64,000 bases of DNA from Distichodus sexfasciatus (GCA_032718565.1 JAVGVS010000625.1:48501-112500); one strand, 5' to 3'; shown: positions 11,001 to 23,470, numbered from the stretch's first letter. Translations and numbers: made by a program. Notes: generated from the sequence alone by a model not told the origin.

Positions 11001-11184
11001 CAGCAAAGCCAGCTGGATATAATTTTTTAGAGGAAAAAACTTTTAAACACTTGCAACACACACAACAAAAGAAATCGCACAGACATGAGCACAAACCCCT
11101 AGTATGACGCAGGCCTTTCCAAAAATAATACACATTCCAGTTGTCATCACACTCCTCCATGCCTCATCTTCACCCCCATATATA

Positions 11185-11892
11185 GGGCCCTATGATTTGC
11201 ATGTTGCGGAAAACGCGGACGGAATCACGGAATTCAACAAATAAAATGGAATCCGTTGTAAAACGCGGAATGTGGTATAATTGGCTGATAATCGGTGTGT
11301 GGACAAAGCAAAGCAATGGTTTCTAATCAATTTTGGCCGCTGCAGCCCCCTGTAAGTGTTACCTGTTGAGGCGGTAACACACACACAAACGCACAGACAC
11401 AGAGGAGGAAACGTCATCTGTCAGCTATGGTGAAGAGGCTGAAACACCGGGAACCTCAAAAAATGTACAGAATTGTGTTAGTGCTAAGTTTAGAGCAGAA
11501 CAATACCCAAATGATTTTTATGAATCGGGAGAACAACTCTTTTGTAAGTTTTGCCAGCACATGATAGACTGCAGCCGCAAGAACACGTGACGACCACTTA
11601 CAGTCAAACACTCACATCGGAAACGTTTCGTTTTGCACGAAAAAATGAATGTTTTTTGTTGTTTACAGGTAAATGTTTTACCAAAGCAGTAAATGTTCTG
11701 CTGAACCCCAGCACTTTGTTGAAGTTGAATAACAGCCATTTAATGTGAGATTTTTTTTGTATTGCATTGGGTTTTTTAATAAATATGATTATAACATAAA
11801 ACACGGAATTCAGAAGAATAAAAATGGGAAAAACGGAATTCAGGAAAAAATAAAACGGAATTTAGGAAAAAACAAAACGGATTTCATAGGGC
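11185..11892 (+). mobile_element. hAT element relic with BED-finger reading frame
   Basis: Ends GGGCCCTATGATTTGC and GGATTTCATAGGGC are flanked by identical CATATATA (11177-11184 and 11893-11900), the 8-bp duplication expected of hAT elements. Inside, on the plus strand around 11493-11600, a frame reads FRAEQYPNDFY, then LFCKFCQHMID and CSRKNT before a TGA. One frame over it continues HLQSNTH. The C-x2-C and H-x5-H layout resembles the BED/CGGBP1-type zinc finger of hAT transposases, here broken by a frameshift. Confidence 0.75.
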
Positions 11893-11900
11893 CATATATA

Positions 11901-12130
11901 AGGGCTGGGTGATATGAACTCAACTCAACATCACAATTAATGAACATTTTACAATGATTATGATTACACACACACAGATGCAGAGAAACAATGGACGGGG
12001 TAATATGTTATTACGGTGACAAAATCTGAAAAAGTAGTATAAACAGAATAATACAGACATGAACAAGATTACGTCAATTACAGGTTCTGAATGTCACTTT
12101 TGATTAATTTTAGGTAACTGCCCAGCCCTA
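11901..12130. mobile_element. MITE (AGGGCTGGGTGATATG family)
   Basis: It starts AGGGCTGGGTGATATG directly after the target duplication of the preceding element and ends AACTGCCCAGCCCT. Internal CAATTAATGAACATTTTAC matches the family copy at 62911. Confidence 0.55.
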
Positions 12131-13990
12131 TTTACAACACACATGACAAAGATAATCATACATAGCACGCTTCACAGCCAGTACTCAGATCATCCAGCAA
12201 ATAATAAACATTTGTCTTCTATCATTTCAATCGTTATCAGCCTCATTTTTAGGAAATCACATCTACACCATCATTGATGTTCCCCATCCTTGCTTTCTAC
12301 TTCTGTTTCACTCAAAACATTCTCAGCTAATTGCCGTTACCCAATTCTTCAACACTCGTTAATCCTCATGCAACATCTGCACTGTTGGATGGTTTGATGT
12401 AAGTTCTGAATGACTCTGCTCCCCTCTGACACTGAGAACGGAACGAAGACGCCACATCCTCATGGCTGTAATACGAGCCTGTCTCTGTGTGTGTGTCTAG
12501 ATGAGAGATGCCCGCCGATGACTCACTGCGTCCTTGTATTCGGCTCGGCTCGCTTGGCCATTAATCAGCACGGCTCCCCGAGGACGGCAGGAGCGGCGGC
12601 CGGCCCATTAGCCGCGTTCCTCCCCAGCCGTCTCACACAGCGCGGTTTATTTGCCTGCTAAACCTGAACTCGCCCGTCTTCTAAACACAAACTCTGCAAG
12701 CAACGCTGGGAGACTTTCATCTAACATTTCACATGAGTTGTGAGCTTCAAGTCCAGGCAACAACAGTTTCATTTCAGAAATGACTCCATTGATGATTATT
12801 AACCCAGTACAGAAAGTGATTCACTTATAGCTAGTTATAGAGTTGTCCAGCTTAAATAATTTTTACTTCATTCAAAATAATTACATGCCAAGAGTCCCCA
12901 TTTCATGCAACATTACTTGTGTAGAGTTGGTCAACAAGTTTACCCAAAACATATGAATTAATATTCACAAACAATATCATTTAATCCGTATCACACCAGC
13001 TGAGGTTATAACAAAATATTTACCCAAGTCCTATTCTCTACATTTAACCGATTTGGTCAGTCGTGGTATGGCATTTCAATTTGAAGAACGACTGGCCAAG
13101 ATACAGAAAAATGCCCAGGCAATTTTCAAGGTGCCCAGTGCCATCATTATTTTTGATTCATGAGATGTAGAACTCCTGCAGAGTTCAGAGTGAATTTCCT
13201 GCTGTCTGGCTGTAATTCCTTCATGCAGTGTCTCTGCCCAAGGGGATTTCACAACAAGCACAGTGGCAAGTGCAGCATCTGAATCAGACTGCTGTTACAA
13301 AGCAGAGAAAAACAACCTGCTGTTGTATAGGAACGCACAAATGTAATGGCTAACAGTTATTTCCTAAGATTATTGATATTCACGAGAGATCGATGATGTT
13401 TAAGTAAATCTTAAGCAAGACCAGGAAAGAATTTATTGTTACAGTTTAAGCACAGAGAAGATATTGGTTTAATAAGGTTGACTGTGTAATATTACAGAAA
13501 TTTCATTAATATCGTTTGTCATGTTGAACAGAATTGATTCATACATAGACAGGTCATGAACGATACCTCATCAAGGCAACAAGTCACATTCCTCCTGTGA
13601 GATATTTCTTAACACTACTCATCTTGCCATTTGATATATCAGGTTATTTTTAAGTTAAAGCAACAATTAAACCACACTGAGCCGAGGTGAATTAGTCAGT
13701 GAGTCAGATTAATATATTTAACAATGCAAAAAAGTTTGATGTATACTTATTTCCAGCTAATGCAAATTGAAGATTGCAACATTCAGTCTATTAATTGTGT
13801 AGTACGATATACAACCTCAGTCTTGTGCATTAGACTGGAATGTTATTAGGATATCTTCTTACAAGCAATAGAGCATCTGAGTGCCGGAACTAGACCTTCC
13901 TCTCCCCACGCATGCATTTACTGTATATATATATATTTATGTGCATCATCAGAACAAAACGGCATCTTGCATCTCCTCCTATTAACATTC
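12131..13990. other. ipo13 intron 1, unique sequence with a GC-rich patch
   Basis: Mostly AT-rich. The segment 12,490-12,690 is unusually GC-rich (CGGCTCGGCTCGCTTGGCC, AGGAGCGGCGGCCGGCCC) and has a Thr/Ser/Ala-coding look in one frame, but no splice-consistent exon of ipo13 fits. It may be a regulatory or conserved non-coding block. Confidence 0.35.
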
Positions 13991-14009
13991 TTTTGAGGTC
14001 CAATTGATT

Positions 14010-14130
14010 TCAATTCATTCATTATCTGAACTGATTAATCCCAACTGGGGTCGCAAAGGGTCCGGAGCCTATCCCGGGAACTTACGGGCACGAGGTGGGG
14101 GGGGACCAACCCTGGGCAGGCGCCAACACT
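14010..14130 (-). mobile_element. Non-LTR repeat fragment (TCCGGAGCCTATCCCGGG type)
   Basis: CAACTGGGGTCGCAAAGGG, GGAGCCTATCCCGGGAACTT and CAACCCTGGGCAGGCGCC are the reverse form of a repeat very common in fish genomes. The forward form occurs at 34850-35140. Confidence 0.5.
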
Positions 14131-14400
14131 CCGCAGTTCATTTTGCGCTACTCAGTGCCACGTCACAATAATGGACAATTGCGCTCACAAATTGTGTTTA
14201 CACCGCAAAAATGTCATTTATGCGTTTCAACGCATTTGTTTTTGTGCACGGAATATCTCACAAATACTTTCACACACAGAGGGATCAGGTCTTACCTTGA
14301 TCGCAGAACTGAAAATGTTGTGCGTCACTAATAAGCGTCTGTGTGAAACACAAGCGGAGCATACTCTAGCCAGTGGGAAAAAAACAAAGCTTTGATTCTA
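14131..14400. mobile_element. Relic of the 3598-type element
   Basis: TGTGTTTACACCGCAAAAATG, TCATTTATGCGTTTC and the tail near 14340 parallel the inside of the element at 3598. No intact ends. Confidence 0.35.
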
Positions 14401-14910
14401 GTAAAATTGCCTCAACCATTTTTTGTAAACAAATTATATTAGAGTTATTCAAATAATTGTTTCAGCTTTAGAAATAGAAAAGGCAAAGAACCTACTGGAT
14501 GTTAGAGCTAAGATAACATTAAAGTACCGAACCGTGGGCACACTGTAGCGTCGCATCCCTACTGTAGAGAAAACTGCATGGAATGTGTTTGTAATAGCAC
14601 CATGTTAAAAATGACTATGAAAAGTGCACAAAGGCCATCTCCAGTTTTGGATGACAGTCATTTAGTACGTGTGAATGAAGAGACTGGTGGATGTTAACTG
14701 GAACACGCAGGAAAAAAAGAGAGAGAAAACCTCAGGTTGCTATTGACAACCGACTCCCAGCACACGGTGTACTGGATGCAATTAGAGAAGCTTAAGCACA
14801 GACTGATACAGAAACAAAGATTTCAACAGTGAGCTGGGCAACATTACTTCTACCTCTATTATGTTTGGTTAATTTCTTAAGGCTATTTCAACATACACAG
14901 AGTTTTCATA

Positions 14911-15540
14911 TGTGACCCTCCACGGCAAAACCAGCCGCTTGTCCCAACGGAGGTTTCCGAGAAAAACGAGCGTTTATGTTGCGTGGGGTAACATTTTGGA
15001 TTTTTTGTTTTTAGCGTTTTGAAACAGTGGAAGGTCTATACTGTACTGTTGTGAATACATTTTGCTGAAAAACTTACCCTTTCCATCCTAAAATTGTGAC
15101 TTTCTTGAGGTGAGGAATTCAATTCCAGCAGAATGTTAAAAGTTTGTGTTTTGACCGCTCTACTTCAATATTTACGGTAAATCCACTGGTTGACTAGCGT
15201 GAATCCATCTTCGTCTCCCGAGTTCAGTTAACCTAACGCAGGTAGGCTATCCATGTGGCTGTGAATGCAGCGTAGGCTACCGTAAATGCAAACGTAGCCG
15301 CGACCGCACCAAGCATCTGTGAGTGCTACGGCGAAAACTTCAAAGGCAGATTTCTCCGTTTCTCACTTAGCGTGACAGGAGAAACCCGACTCCTTTGAAT
15401 GTCGACATCTCAGTCATATGTTGTCCGATTCATTCGATGTAGGTATCATTTTGAAGCTTGATTTATGCCCTTCCATGAAAACATAATAACTCAATTTTGA
15501 AAATTTACAAGCGACTGGTTTTGCCGTGGAGGGTCACAAA
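14911..15540 (+). mobile_element. TGTGACCCTCCACGGC MITE, copy 1
   Basis: It begins TGTGACCCTCCACGGCAAAA and ends TTTTGCCGTGGAGGGTCACA, perfect terminal inverted repeats of about 20 bp with TA dinucleotides outside, as expected of a Tc1/mariner-type non-autonomous element. About 630 bp with no reading frame. Other copies are at 30691, 32871, 59640 (partial) and 63718 (cut by the window edge). Confidence 0.8.
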
Positions 15541-18050
15541 TACCCAGATCTATCCAGGATCTAACAAGACGTGAGCGACAATCCATTCATCTCTCAGGAT
15601 TATCATCACATGACTATAACTAAACTCTGATTCATAAGGGGGAATCTGATGATTTTTGATTCAGTTCTTATGTATAAGAACTCATTAATTATAATCTTAT
15701 ACATATCTCAGCTAATATTAAATTACACTATTATTTTAGCCTTTTATATGTACTTCTTATATAACAATTTTCCTACATAAACCATATTACCAATATAACA
15801 ATTTCAAGATTACATGTTTGTATTAAATAGTAAGGTTACAAGAAACATCGCTAGGATGTGATGGGATGAATCATCAGTGATGTGCTGTGTATAGCTTATG
15901 TCACACATAAAGATAAAAAGATAAATAAAGTAGATAAATTACTAGTAAATAAAGAATAAAGTGACTCAATATCGTTTGAGGCACTGCTTTTTGAGACCAA
16001 ATTAAATAAATCAAGTTTAATCGGAAGATGCAACATTTGATACGAGTAGGGTTAAGATTCTCAAATGACAGTGAGAGCTGTGCTCCAAGCATTTTTACAT
16101 AGGAAATAAGACAGACACTTCAGGACACTGGAGATTTCCAGAAAATAAGGAGGTAAATCAATAAGCACAATAGGTCAGGGTTAAAAAAGAGAATTCATCT
16201 ACACAAGGCAATAGAGAAATCATTATCAGAAAATATTGTAAGTCAAGAATTGGAAAAACCAATGAACAAAAATACAAGCTTAAACTCAAAATTCAGAACA
16301 CCTGAAAGGGTGTGTTTATCAGCTCTCTTTCCTTGAATGTTGCACTGCATCCAAATATCATTACACGCTGGGACATGGCATATCTCTATCTATTTGTTGA
16401 ACAAAATCTTTCAGTGACAGGGGAAAGAATTCACCCCAAAAAGGTTCTTCCACAAATCTAATTTAAGGATACAGCTACAAGTTCAAGCAAAACAAAATCA
16501 AAATGCTTAATACGGCATTTCCTCAAAATGAAAAAACTACTAATTATCATGGAAACTCAAGTTTCAACTCAAATTTGTCAATCTGAGCTAGTCTACCATC
16601 CCAAATTGACCTGCTTATACTCACTATTATTCCAAAAAAAAAAAAATCATAATAATAATAATAAAAAAAGGGCTTATTTAAGAATGTTAGGTTTAATTGA
16701 TGTTTATTGGACATATCTATATGCATAGAAGAAATATATTCATAATAGACTTTAGGTATAGGGTACCTTTCATATATTGCAATGTAGCTCAAAAGTGCTT
16801 TACAAAAAGGAAGCAAGAAATGAAAACAATAAAAATATTAAATAAACTTTAGCACAAATACCAAAAGAAAACAAAAACTGAAAGTAGTAATTCTAGAAGT
16901 AGTTAACAAAAACACACTCCAGTAAGTTACATCATTTATATTCTGCTTCTTAAACACTTCATTGTATACGTCTGGTAAGAGTTTCCAGATTTTTGGAGAA
17001 CGAAAATAGCCTTTGACTGAATAAGCCCTTTAACCTCAATTTAACCTAACCCGTGCTATTCTCTGTACTGTCCATTGCAAAGATTTATGCTTGTCCAGGG
17101 CAGCATCTGACCATCCACCACCAGCCACATGGCCTGACAGTTCCCTCAACAACAATACACAATACAACCTTCTGAGCCTCAGTGTCACAGAAAACACTTG
17201 CCACACAAAAGTCACTGTGAAAAATGGGAGTAAAAAACCAACAAAGAGAGGCGGAGGTCGGAATTGGTGAAGGACCTATTGAGGAGAACGGCAGAGCAGA
17301 GAGACAAAGAAGAGCAAGAACTTTTATAAAATCAGTGTTTCAAAGATTTCAGGTAAAAATCCTTTGTTTTAAAGTTTTTTTCATTCAATAAAATGGCTAA
17401 AATATAAGTAGAATAGTGAATATCTGGACAGCATAATAAACCGTCTCTAAAACTAGCCCAGGGCTCAGGTGAGAAATAAAGCTGAATGAAAATGAGTCAT
17501 CAAAAGACTGGTGTGGGATTCAAAAAAACCTTTTTTAACAAAAAAGCTGTTGAACAAAAATGTTTAACAAAAGCTTGTAACCTGACGATATTGTTGTAAG
17601 TGTCGTTCTACTCATACTGAGTCCAGCCTCTTTAACTTTCTCAAAAATGGGGGTGCATTTAGTAAAACAGAGGTCCAGGAGACAACCCCAGGATGAAGGA
17701 CTTGGCAAAGTTATGGGCAGAGACAGAGAGGTCTCTTTTTGGACTCAGTGTCTAGAACATTTAATTTTCTTAATGTGCAATGTAGCAGTTAACACTTCTC
17801 ATCTGCTGAACAAAACCTGTGGCGAGTGCAATAGTGGAGGCCATGGCACATCAGCAATGTCCTTAGTTCACCTTCTGGAACGTTCCACTTCCCGGAATTT
17901 CCATTTGTAGGTTACTTGGACATGCAATTTGCCTGGTCTGCTCCCTTGTGGTTCTTACAAAATTCATAACTCCAAGAGCATAGCATATGCTGATCTGGGA
18001 AGAAACAAATACTACTGGCATGCCAGTATCTCTATACTTCATGATACTGA
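15541..18050. other. ipo13 intron 1, no gene seen
   Basis: AT-rich unique-looking sequence. A block near 16740-16815 (GGGTACCTTTCATATATTGC, AAAGTGCTTTACAA) looks like a dispersed repeat. No exon found. Confidence 0.35.
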
Positions 18051-18054
18051 TTTG

Positions 18055-18240
18055 CAGGCCTGAATGATCAATATTACAATTAATTGAACATTTTAAATCA
18101 ATTGCGATTAATGAGAGGTCATTTGACATGGTTAGCACTGTAAATATTAAAACTGGGATATATTTTCTGATGTAAGAGGGCATATTATCTATAGGATTGT
18201 AAAGTAACTAAGGAAAACACACACAGATGTAGTGGCAGAT
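18055..18240. mobile_element. Relic of the GGGCTGGGCAATA MITE family
   Basis: GCCTGAATGATCAATATTAC, then TAATTGAACATTTTA and GATTAATGAG resemble the left half of the copy at 62911. Ends are degraded. Confidence 0.35.
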
Positions 18241-20079
18241 TAGACTGAGTGGAATCAGCTGACCAGAGACACACTACTATCTTTTTACAGGGACAGTACA
18301 TGAACACACATATGGGAAAGTATTAATATTGCTTTCCCAGCACTAAAATCAATAAAAGACTATGGGAAAGCTAAGCTATGGAATTTAAATACAGATGTGC
18401 ACTAGACATTTTATATGTTTTGCATATTCTAAATAAAAGTAAAGAGGAAAATACAACATTTGATCCAAGTCTGTATATAAGAATGAAGTAGATTTTTAAG
18501 TGAGATTTTGGTCATTGTGGACATAGCACAGCACAAAGTGCATCACAACGAAAGCTGCTCCAAAAAAGACGTGCCACAATCTGAAATTTCTGAATAAAAC
18601 TAAAAATAGCAGCTTTGTGTAAATGCCACATTTCACTGCTTGTATTCATTGACTAGACCAGAATGGGGCACACTGTTATGACACTTGCCCCTCTAGGAAG
18701 TTCTGAGGAAAACGCACAAAGAATCTGCTGTGGGTAACGGCATAAGAGGCGTCCGACCCTCTCATCATGCCTTCGCCTGGAGCTCAGTCATTTCCTCAAT
18801 CGCTCCGCCACCCCCACATCACTCTCTTTTTGATCTCTCCATTTCTCAAAGCCCAGCTTGCATGCCAACTGTCATCCATGAAAAGCCATCAGCCATGCAT
18901 GAGCCTCCTCTCTTGTGACTTGCGACCCCGTCTTCTCTCTTCCATTCATGTTACCACAACTTTCATCACCGTTTCTAAGACCCCTGCCGGCTTCCTGTGT
19001 CGAAAGCTGTACCGGAGCATCTCAAAAATGAAGAATGCTGTATAAAAAGGTCATTTTGCCACATTAATGCAAAAGAAGCACCAAGTCATGACTCTATAAA
19101 TGAACATGTTAGATGTTAGACATTTCTGTATCGTGAATCTATTTTTGACTGATTGTGCAGACAGAAAAGTGAAATGATTTAAAGCACCCTTCCCTTTTAC
19201 CACAAAACATATTTCGTCCCCATCTTTGTGCTGCAGTTTTAATCTCTGTGTTCAGATTAGGGACTAATTGCATAAATGACTGTATAAATAACAATACTTT
19301 TTAGAAGACAGACACTTACATACCTTTCATATTAATATTATTTCTAATAATCAGATATAATCATGAGGTATTAACCATAATCATAAACATTAAAACAAAA
19401 AGGCATGAAATATTCACGTTGTGAGTAATGACTATAGTATAAAGGTTTACCTTTTTGAATTACATTACAAAAATGACCCATCTTACAAAATTGTACATTT
19501 CTGAGAGGCACTAGCATAAAATGTCCAGCAATCTTTTTTTCCTTCTCCTCCTCTAATTCTGTTGCCGCTGAAGCACCTTGCCCAACCCCCTCCTCTGTTC
19601 TCTCTGTGTCTGTCCCAGCCACACACCACCTGGCAACAACCAAACACAACCTGCCACAGGAGGGACACAATATCTTTCCAGCACACACACAAACACTCTC
19701 ACTTAGGTGCAAACCTTTACTTAACAACAGCTCACATGGCTACAATTTTTATATGTAAACAAATGCATGAGACCATCCATAGCCTTCTTGTCTAGCGTAA
19801 TGCATCCACTCTCGTCTAGACAGCCTCAGAATGAGCACTGACAGGAAAATGAGGAAAGGGGGATGAAAAGAAAGCATATGAAGTTGAAAGCGTGAGAGGA
19901 GGTGAAAGCAAAAAACGTGAAGGTGTAGGAACACAAGGAAGGTCAAATAAAGGAAGGAGAGGAAATTATCAGGCACATGGTAAATATACTTTATTAATGG
20001 GGTAAAAATCAAGCTTCATCATGATCAAATATTATACTAATTAAATGGATGATTCAGCGTTTGACCATATGTCAGCTAC
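18241..20079. other. ipo13 intron 1, no gene seen
   Basis: No exon, RNA gene or clear element. The 18,730-18,920 patch is CT-rich and somewhat GC-richer than its surroundings. Confidence 0.35.
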
Positions 20080-20298
20080 AATACACTTTTGATTCAGTTG
20101 CTATGAGACAATATCATATAATGATTTAACATCACCTCCATTCATATCAAATCACAACTAAATATCTTTTGACATTTATATTCCTGAGTTCAACCATGAT
20201 AAATGATAATGTTCTCTTTTAATAAAAATAGGCCTCCTGTTCAACATAAATTGACATTACTTCAAGTATCATGATCAATGTATCACTACACCCCTAGT
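20080..20298. mobile_element. MITE relic ending ACTACACCCCTA
   Basis: Shares CACCTCCATTCATATCAAAT and TTTGACATTTATATTCCTGA with the relic at 10735 and ends ATCACTACACCCCTA, the reverse of a TAGGGGTGTA terminus. Confidence 0.45.
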
Positions 20299-20339
20299 TA
20301 TTACAAGTCCTTTCTCTATATTTATTAGTTTTTCCAGTT

Positions 20340-21310
20340 CTGATCCGATTCCGATACACGACTGTCGATACGGATACAGATTCCGACATAATACATCTTT
20401 TTACTTTAATATTAGGATTATTTTTGTTGAAATTGTGCTGTTTGTTAGTAAGGTTACATCACAGAATAAATAAACTACTAAGCACTTATTAGAAGAGCAA
20501 AAAATATACACAGCTACACTGAATTTAAATGCATTCCAAAGGAATTTATTTATGTCACAATTCACAAAAAGGTAGCAGCAACAGCTGTAAAAATTTTTAA
20601 ATATCAAAAACACAACAATCTTGGCTGAATCATCTAAATAGTTCAAGTATTATGTCAATTTTAGCAGCAACAACTGTGTAAAAAATAAAGTGCAAAACAA
20701 ATAAATTTTAAATAAACATCTTAAAAACAATAAGCCTGGACGCATCTATTTGACAGGTCAAGCAACAGACCAACAACAGCACCAACTGAATAAGGCTTTA
20801 AAATAAAGTGCAAAACTGCAAAGAAATAAACATCTTCAGAGTCAAAAAAAGTCAGTTAAAAAAAACGTTTTTGGAAACCGTCAACGAGCATCTGCTGCCT
20901 GGTCTCTTTTTCCCTGTTTGCTAGCATAAACTCCTGGTACTCTTTGTCATGAAATCTCTGCAGGTGCTTGATTAAATTTGTTGTATCGTACGACGCAACC
21001 ATACTTCCACACCTCGGCACGCTGGCTTCACACGCATTGCAAGTAGCTGTCTTGCTTTTCGCCGTTTCCAAACTAAAGTATCTTCAAACGAGCAACATTT
21101 TGTTCAAAACAACGGCTAATGTTATTCGCTCGCTCAGACTGAAGTTGCCGCAGGTTCATGGTATGGAATAAGGAGCGGTGACACATCTCGTATTACATTG
21201 CGTCGAGTTTAAGGTCCAGCGCAAGCTGCAAACTGGAATATATAGATCGGTCCTGTCCAACCGATATCCGATGACGGACTTACGGCCAAATCGGACCCAA
21301 TACCGATATC
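20340..21310 (-). mobile_element. hAT-type element relic with BED-finger ORF
   Basis: On the minus strand at 20856-21071 a 71-codon frame starts METAKSKTATCNACEASVPR and contains C-N-A-C followed by NLIKHLQRFHDKEYQEF, the Cys2-His2 arrangement of a BED zinc finger as in hAT transposases and ZBED proteins. It ends soon after the finger, so the catalytic part is missing. The flanks carry related GATACGGATACAGATTCCG and CCCAATACCGATATC words. Exact ends and target duplication were not resolved. Confidence 0.55.
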
Positions 21311-22830
21311 ATATCATACTGCAACACAGATTTCTATGTTCAGACTGATGACATAAACTCTGGAACGCTTCATGTAAAGCATTCCCCACACATCTCCTGA
21401 GGATCTAAACCACACACATAATAAAGTCTAATCTCATAATCTGCCTACCATTCACCAAGCAGCCTGAATAATTATGGAGAGCCCAAAGCTGCTTGATTTC
21501 CTCTGTGGTCACACTACCACAATTAACGGCAAATTACAGATTCTGCCAGTCATGAGGCCGAACAACGTCATGGTGCATTGTGTTGAGAGACAAAACAAAG
21601 CACTTATAGCCTTCTACCGTTCACACTGATTTTCCAGGAAAGACGTGATGTCATCTGACAACCAGGGGCACAGAACGGACAGCATCAATTTCTCTGAAGG
21701 TATGCACAAAAGTGTTTCCCTACTTAAAGGGGAACAAGATATTGATGTAAAGAAGGAGAATGAATAAAAACTAAAGGAGACTCACATTAAGCATTATTAA
21801 TTGCTTGCATTAATTTTCACCCATTTTAACACAAAGGATACAGCCACTTGATGTGATATATTGCAACCTGCAAAAATCCATATAAATATTATGCATTAGA
21901 AATCGCAATTTGATTTTGATTCAGTTTTTGCGTTGAGGATTTGAGTAACTTGTTTATATTAAAAAGTATGTTTATTTAAAGGGGATGGCAAAAGATTTTG
22001 CACAGGCCATCATATTTTTAATGAAGATGAAGCAGATCACTGCAACAACATAATAAAAATGAGAGATAAAAAGTGCCCAGTCATTTCTGCGCTGAATCAC
22101 TCAGCACCCAATCAATTTTTTTGTGTGTGTGTATTGTATTGCAAAAACGTCTCCGTGTAACGGCCGATGCCGGGTCGATGGCGCAAACGAGTTCAATCCC
22201 TATACAGTACACTTTGTTAGATGAGAAGCAATTTGGGATTGAGCTCAGCAGGGTGGGAGGTGAGGTATCAGGATCGATGCTCAACGCCTTCCTCTGCCTC
22301 CACAGCCATCATAAAATCCTGGCTCTTAACCTGATCAAATGGAGGCTTCCAGAAACACCAGCAACCCTGTTCTACAGTGTTATACCCTCACTCTAATACA
22401 AATACAGTTCACAAGATTGCTACAAAATATAATTTTAGCATTGTCATGGTGACATGCGCTTTTTTGCTACTTGAGACCAACATAGTTCATGGTTAAAGTT
22501 CAAGAAAGGACAGAACATCATGTACAACCTCCCCCCACATTTGTTCCATGAGAATGTACAGTGTCAACCTCCTTCACAACAGCTACATCTACAGCAAACA
22601 TTTACAGAAATAGTTACAATTCTGGAAGACTGTACCTTTGTGCTACTCCATTTACCAGACAATTTTGGGTATAAAAACACAAACCAGACCAAAGCAAACC
22701 AGACTGCCAAGAGGTATGACTATTATAAACGAAGTTGCAGTTCAAATTTTTTTATCCACCAACTTACAATCCAGAGAGGATTGACTTGCGGGTTTCGGGT
22801 CAATAAGTGTGATCCAAATATTTTTTTTTT
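21311..22830. other. ipo13 intron 1, unique sequence
   Basis: No exon found. The part 21,400-21,640 has balanced composition, homeodomain-like ATTA/TAAT words and no repeat signature, so it is a candidate conserved non-coding element. A similar impression applies to about 22,140-22,330. Confidence 0.35.
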
Positions 22831-22844
22831 ATCATAATATATAT

Positions 22845-23180
22845 ATGTGTGTGTGTGTGTGTGAGTGCGTATGTTTATATGATAGACAGACACATATTGG
22901 CGGACAGATAGATAGAGAGATCAGTAGATAGATCTATAGATAAATAGACAGATTGATAGACAGACAGACAGATCGATAGACAGGCAGAAATACAGACTGA
23001 CAGATAGTCAGACATATACACAAAAAAAACAGATACAGACAGATCGATTGACAGAAAAACAGATCGACAGACAAATAGGCAGACAGATCGATAGACAGGC
23101 AGATATACAGATAGAGAGATAGTCAGACAGACAGACAGACAGATCGATCGCTAGACAGACAGACAAATAGATAGACCTCG
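22845..23180. repeat. TG run followed by GATA/GACA tetranucleotide array
   Basis: A (TG)n run is followed by about 300 bp of interrupted GATA and GACA units (GACAGACAGATCGATAGACA and similar). It ends about 225 bp from the ipo13 exon 1 donor, inside intron 1. Confidence 0.85.
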
Positions 23181-23272
23181 AAATATCTGATATATTGCAA
23201 TGATCATTTTCTAAACAGAAAACAAGTGATGCTTATAATATAATGATGCAGTTCGATTTTCCCTCCGCCAGC

Positions 23273-23297
23273 ATCAATCAATCAATCAATCAATCAA
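23273..23297. repeat. (ATCA)n microsatellite
   Basis: Six tandem ATCA units in intron 1, close to the exon 1 donor. Confidence 0.85.
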
Positions 23298-23401
23298 GAA
23301 CTGAGAACTCCCGTTAATCGATCACACTCGTTATCAGGAGTATAAGTGCGACCCAAAGATTAAAAGAACTGGTGAATAAAAAGTGCAAATTCCGTTCTTA
23401 C

Positions 23402-23470
23402 CTTCTCCACATTCTCCACCGTGAAGTCCGCCGTGTCCGCCGCCGCCGCTATCCGACCCGGCGCCTCCAT
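23402..23470 (-). CDS. ipo13: Importin-13, coding exon 1 (residues 1-23)
   Basis: The minus-strand ATG at 23470 opens MEAPGRIAAAADTADFTVEN followed by VEK, then the donor GTAAGAAC starts at 23401. The DFTVENVEK segment is the known start of the conserved region of vertebrate importin-13. The preceding residues are variable and Ala-rich in the family too. The start context GCAGCATGG (A at -3, G at +4) is strong, and the reading joins exon 2 in phase 0. The gene product carries cargo across the nuclear pore in both directions (known cargoes include the MAGO-Y14 pair and UBC9 inward, eIF1A outward). It is transcribed leftwards from a CpG-containing flank. Confidence 0.93.

Noticed and set aside
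22073..22396. 107-residue plus-strand frame as an exon
   Set aside because: No splice-consistent ends, no recognisable domain, and it lies inside the ipo13 intron on the opposite strand.
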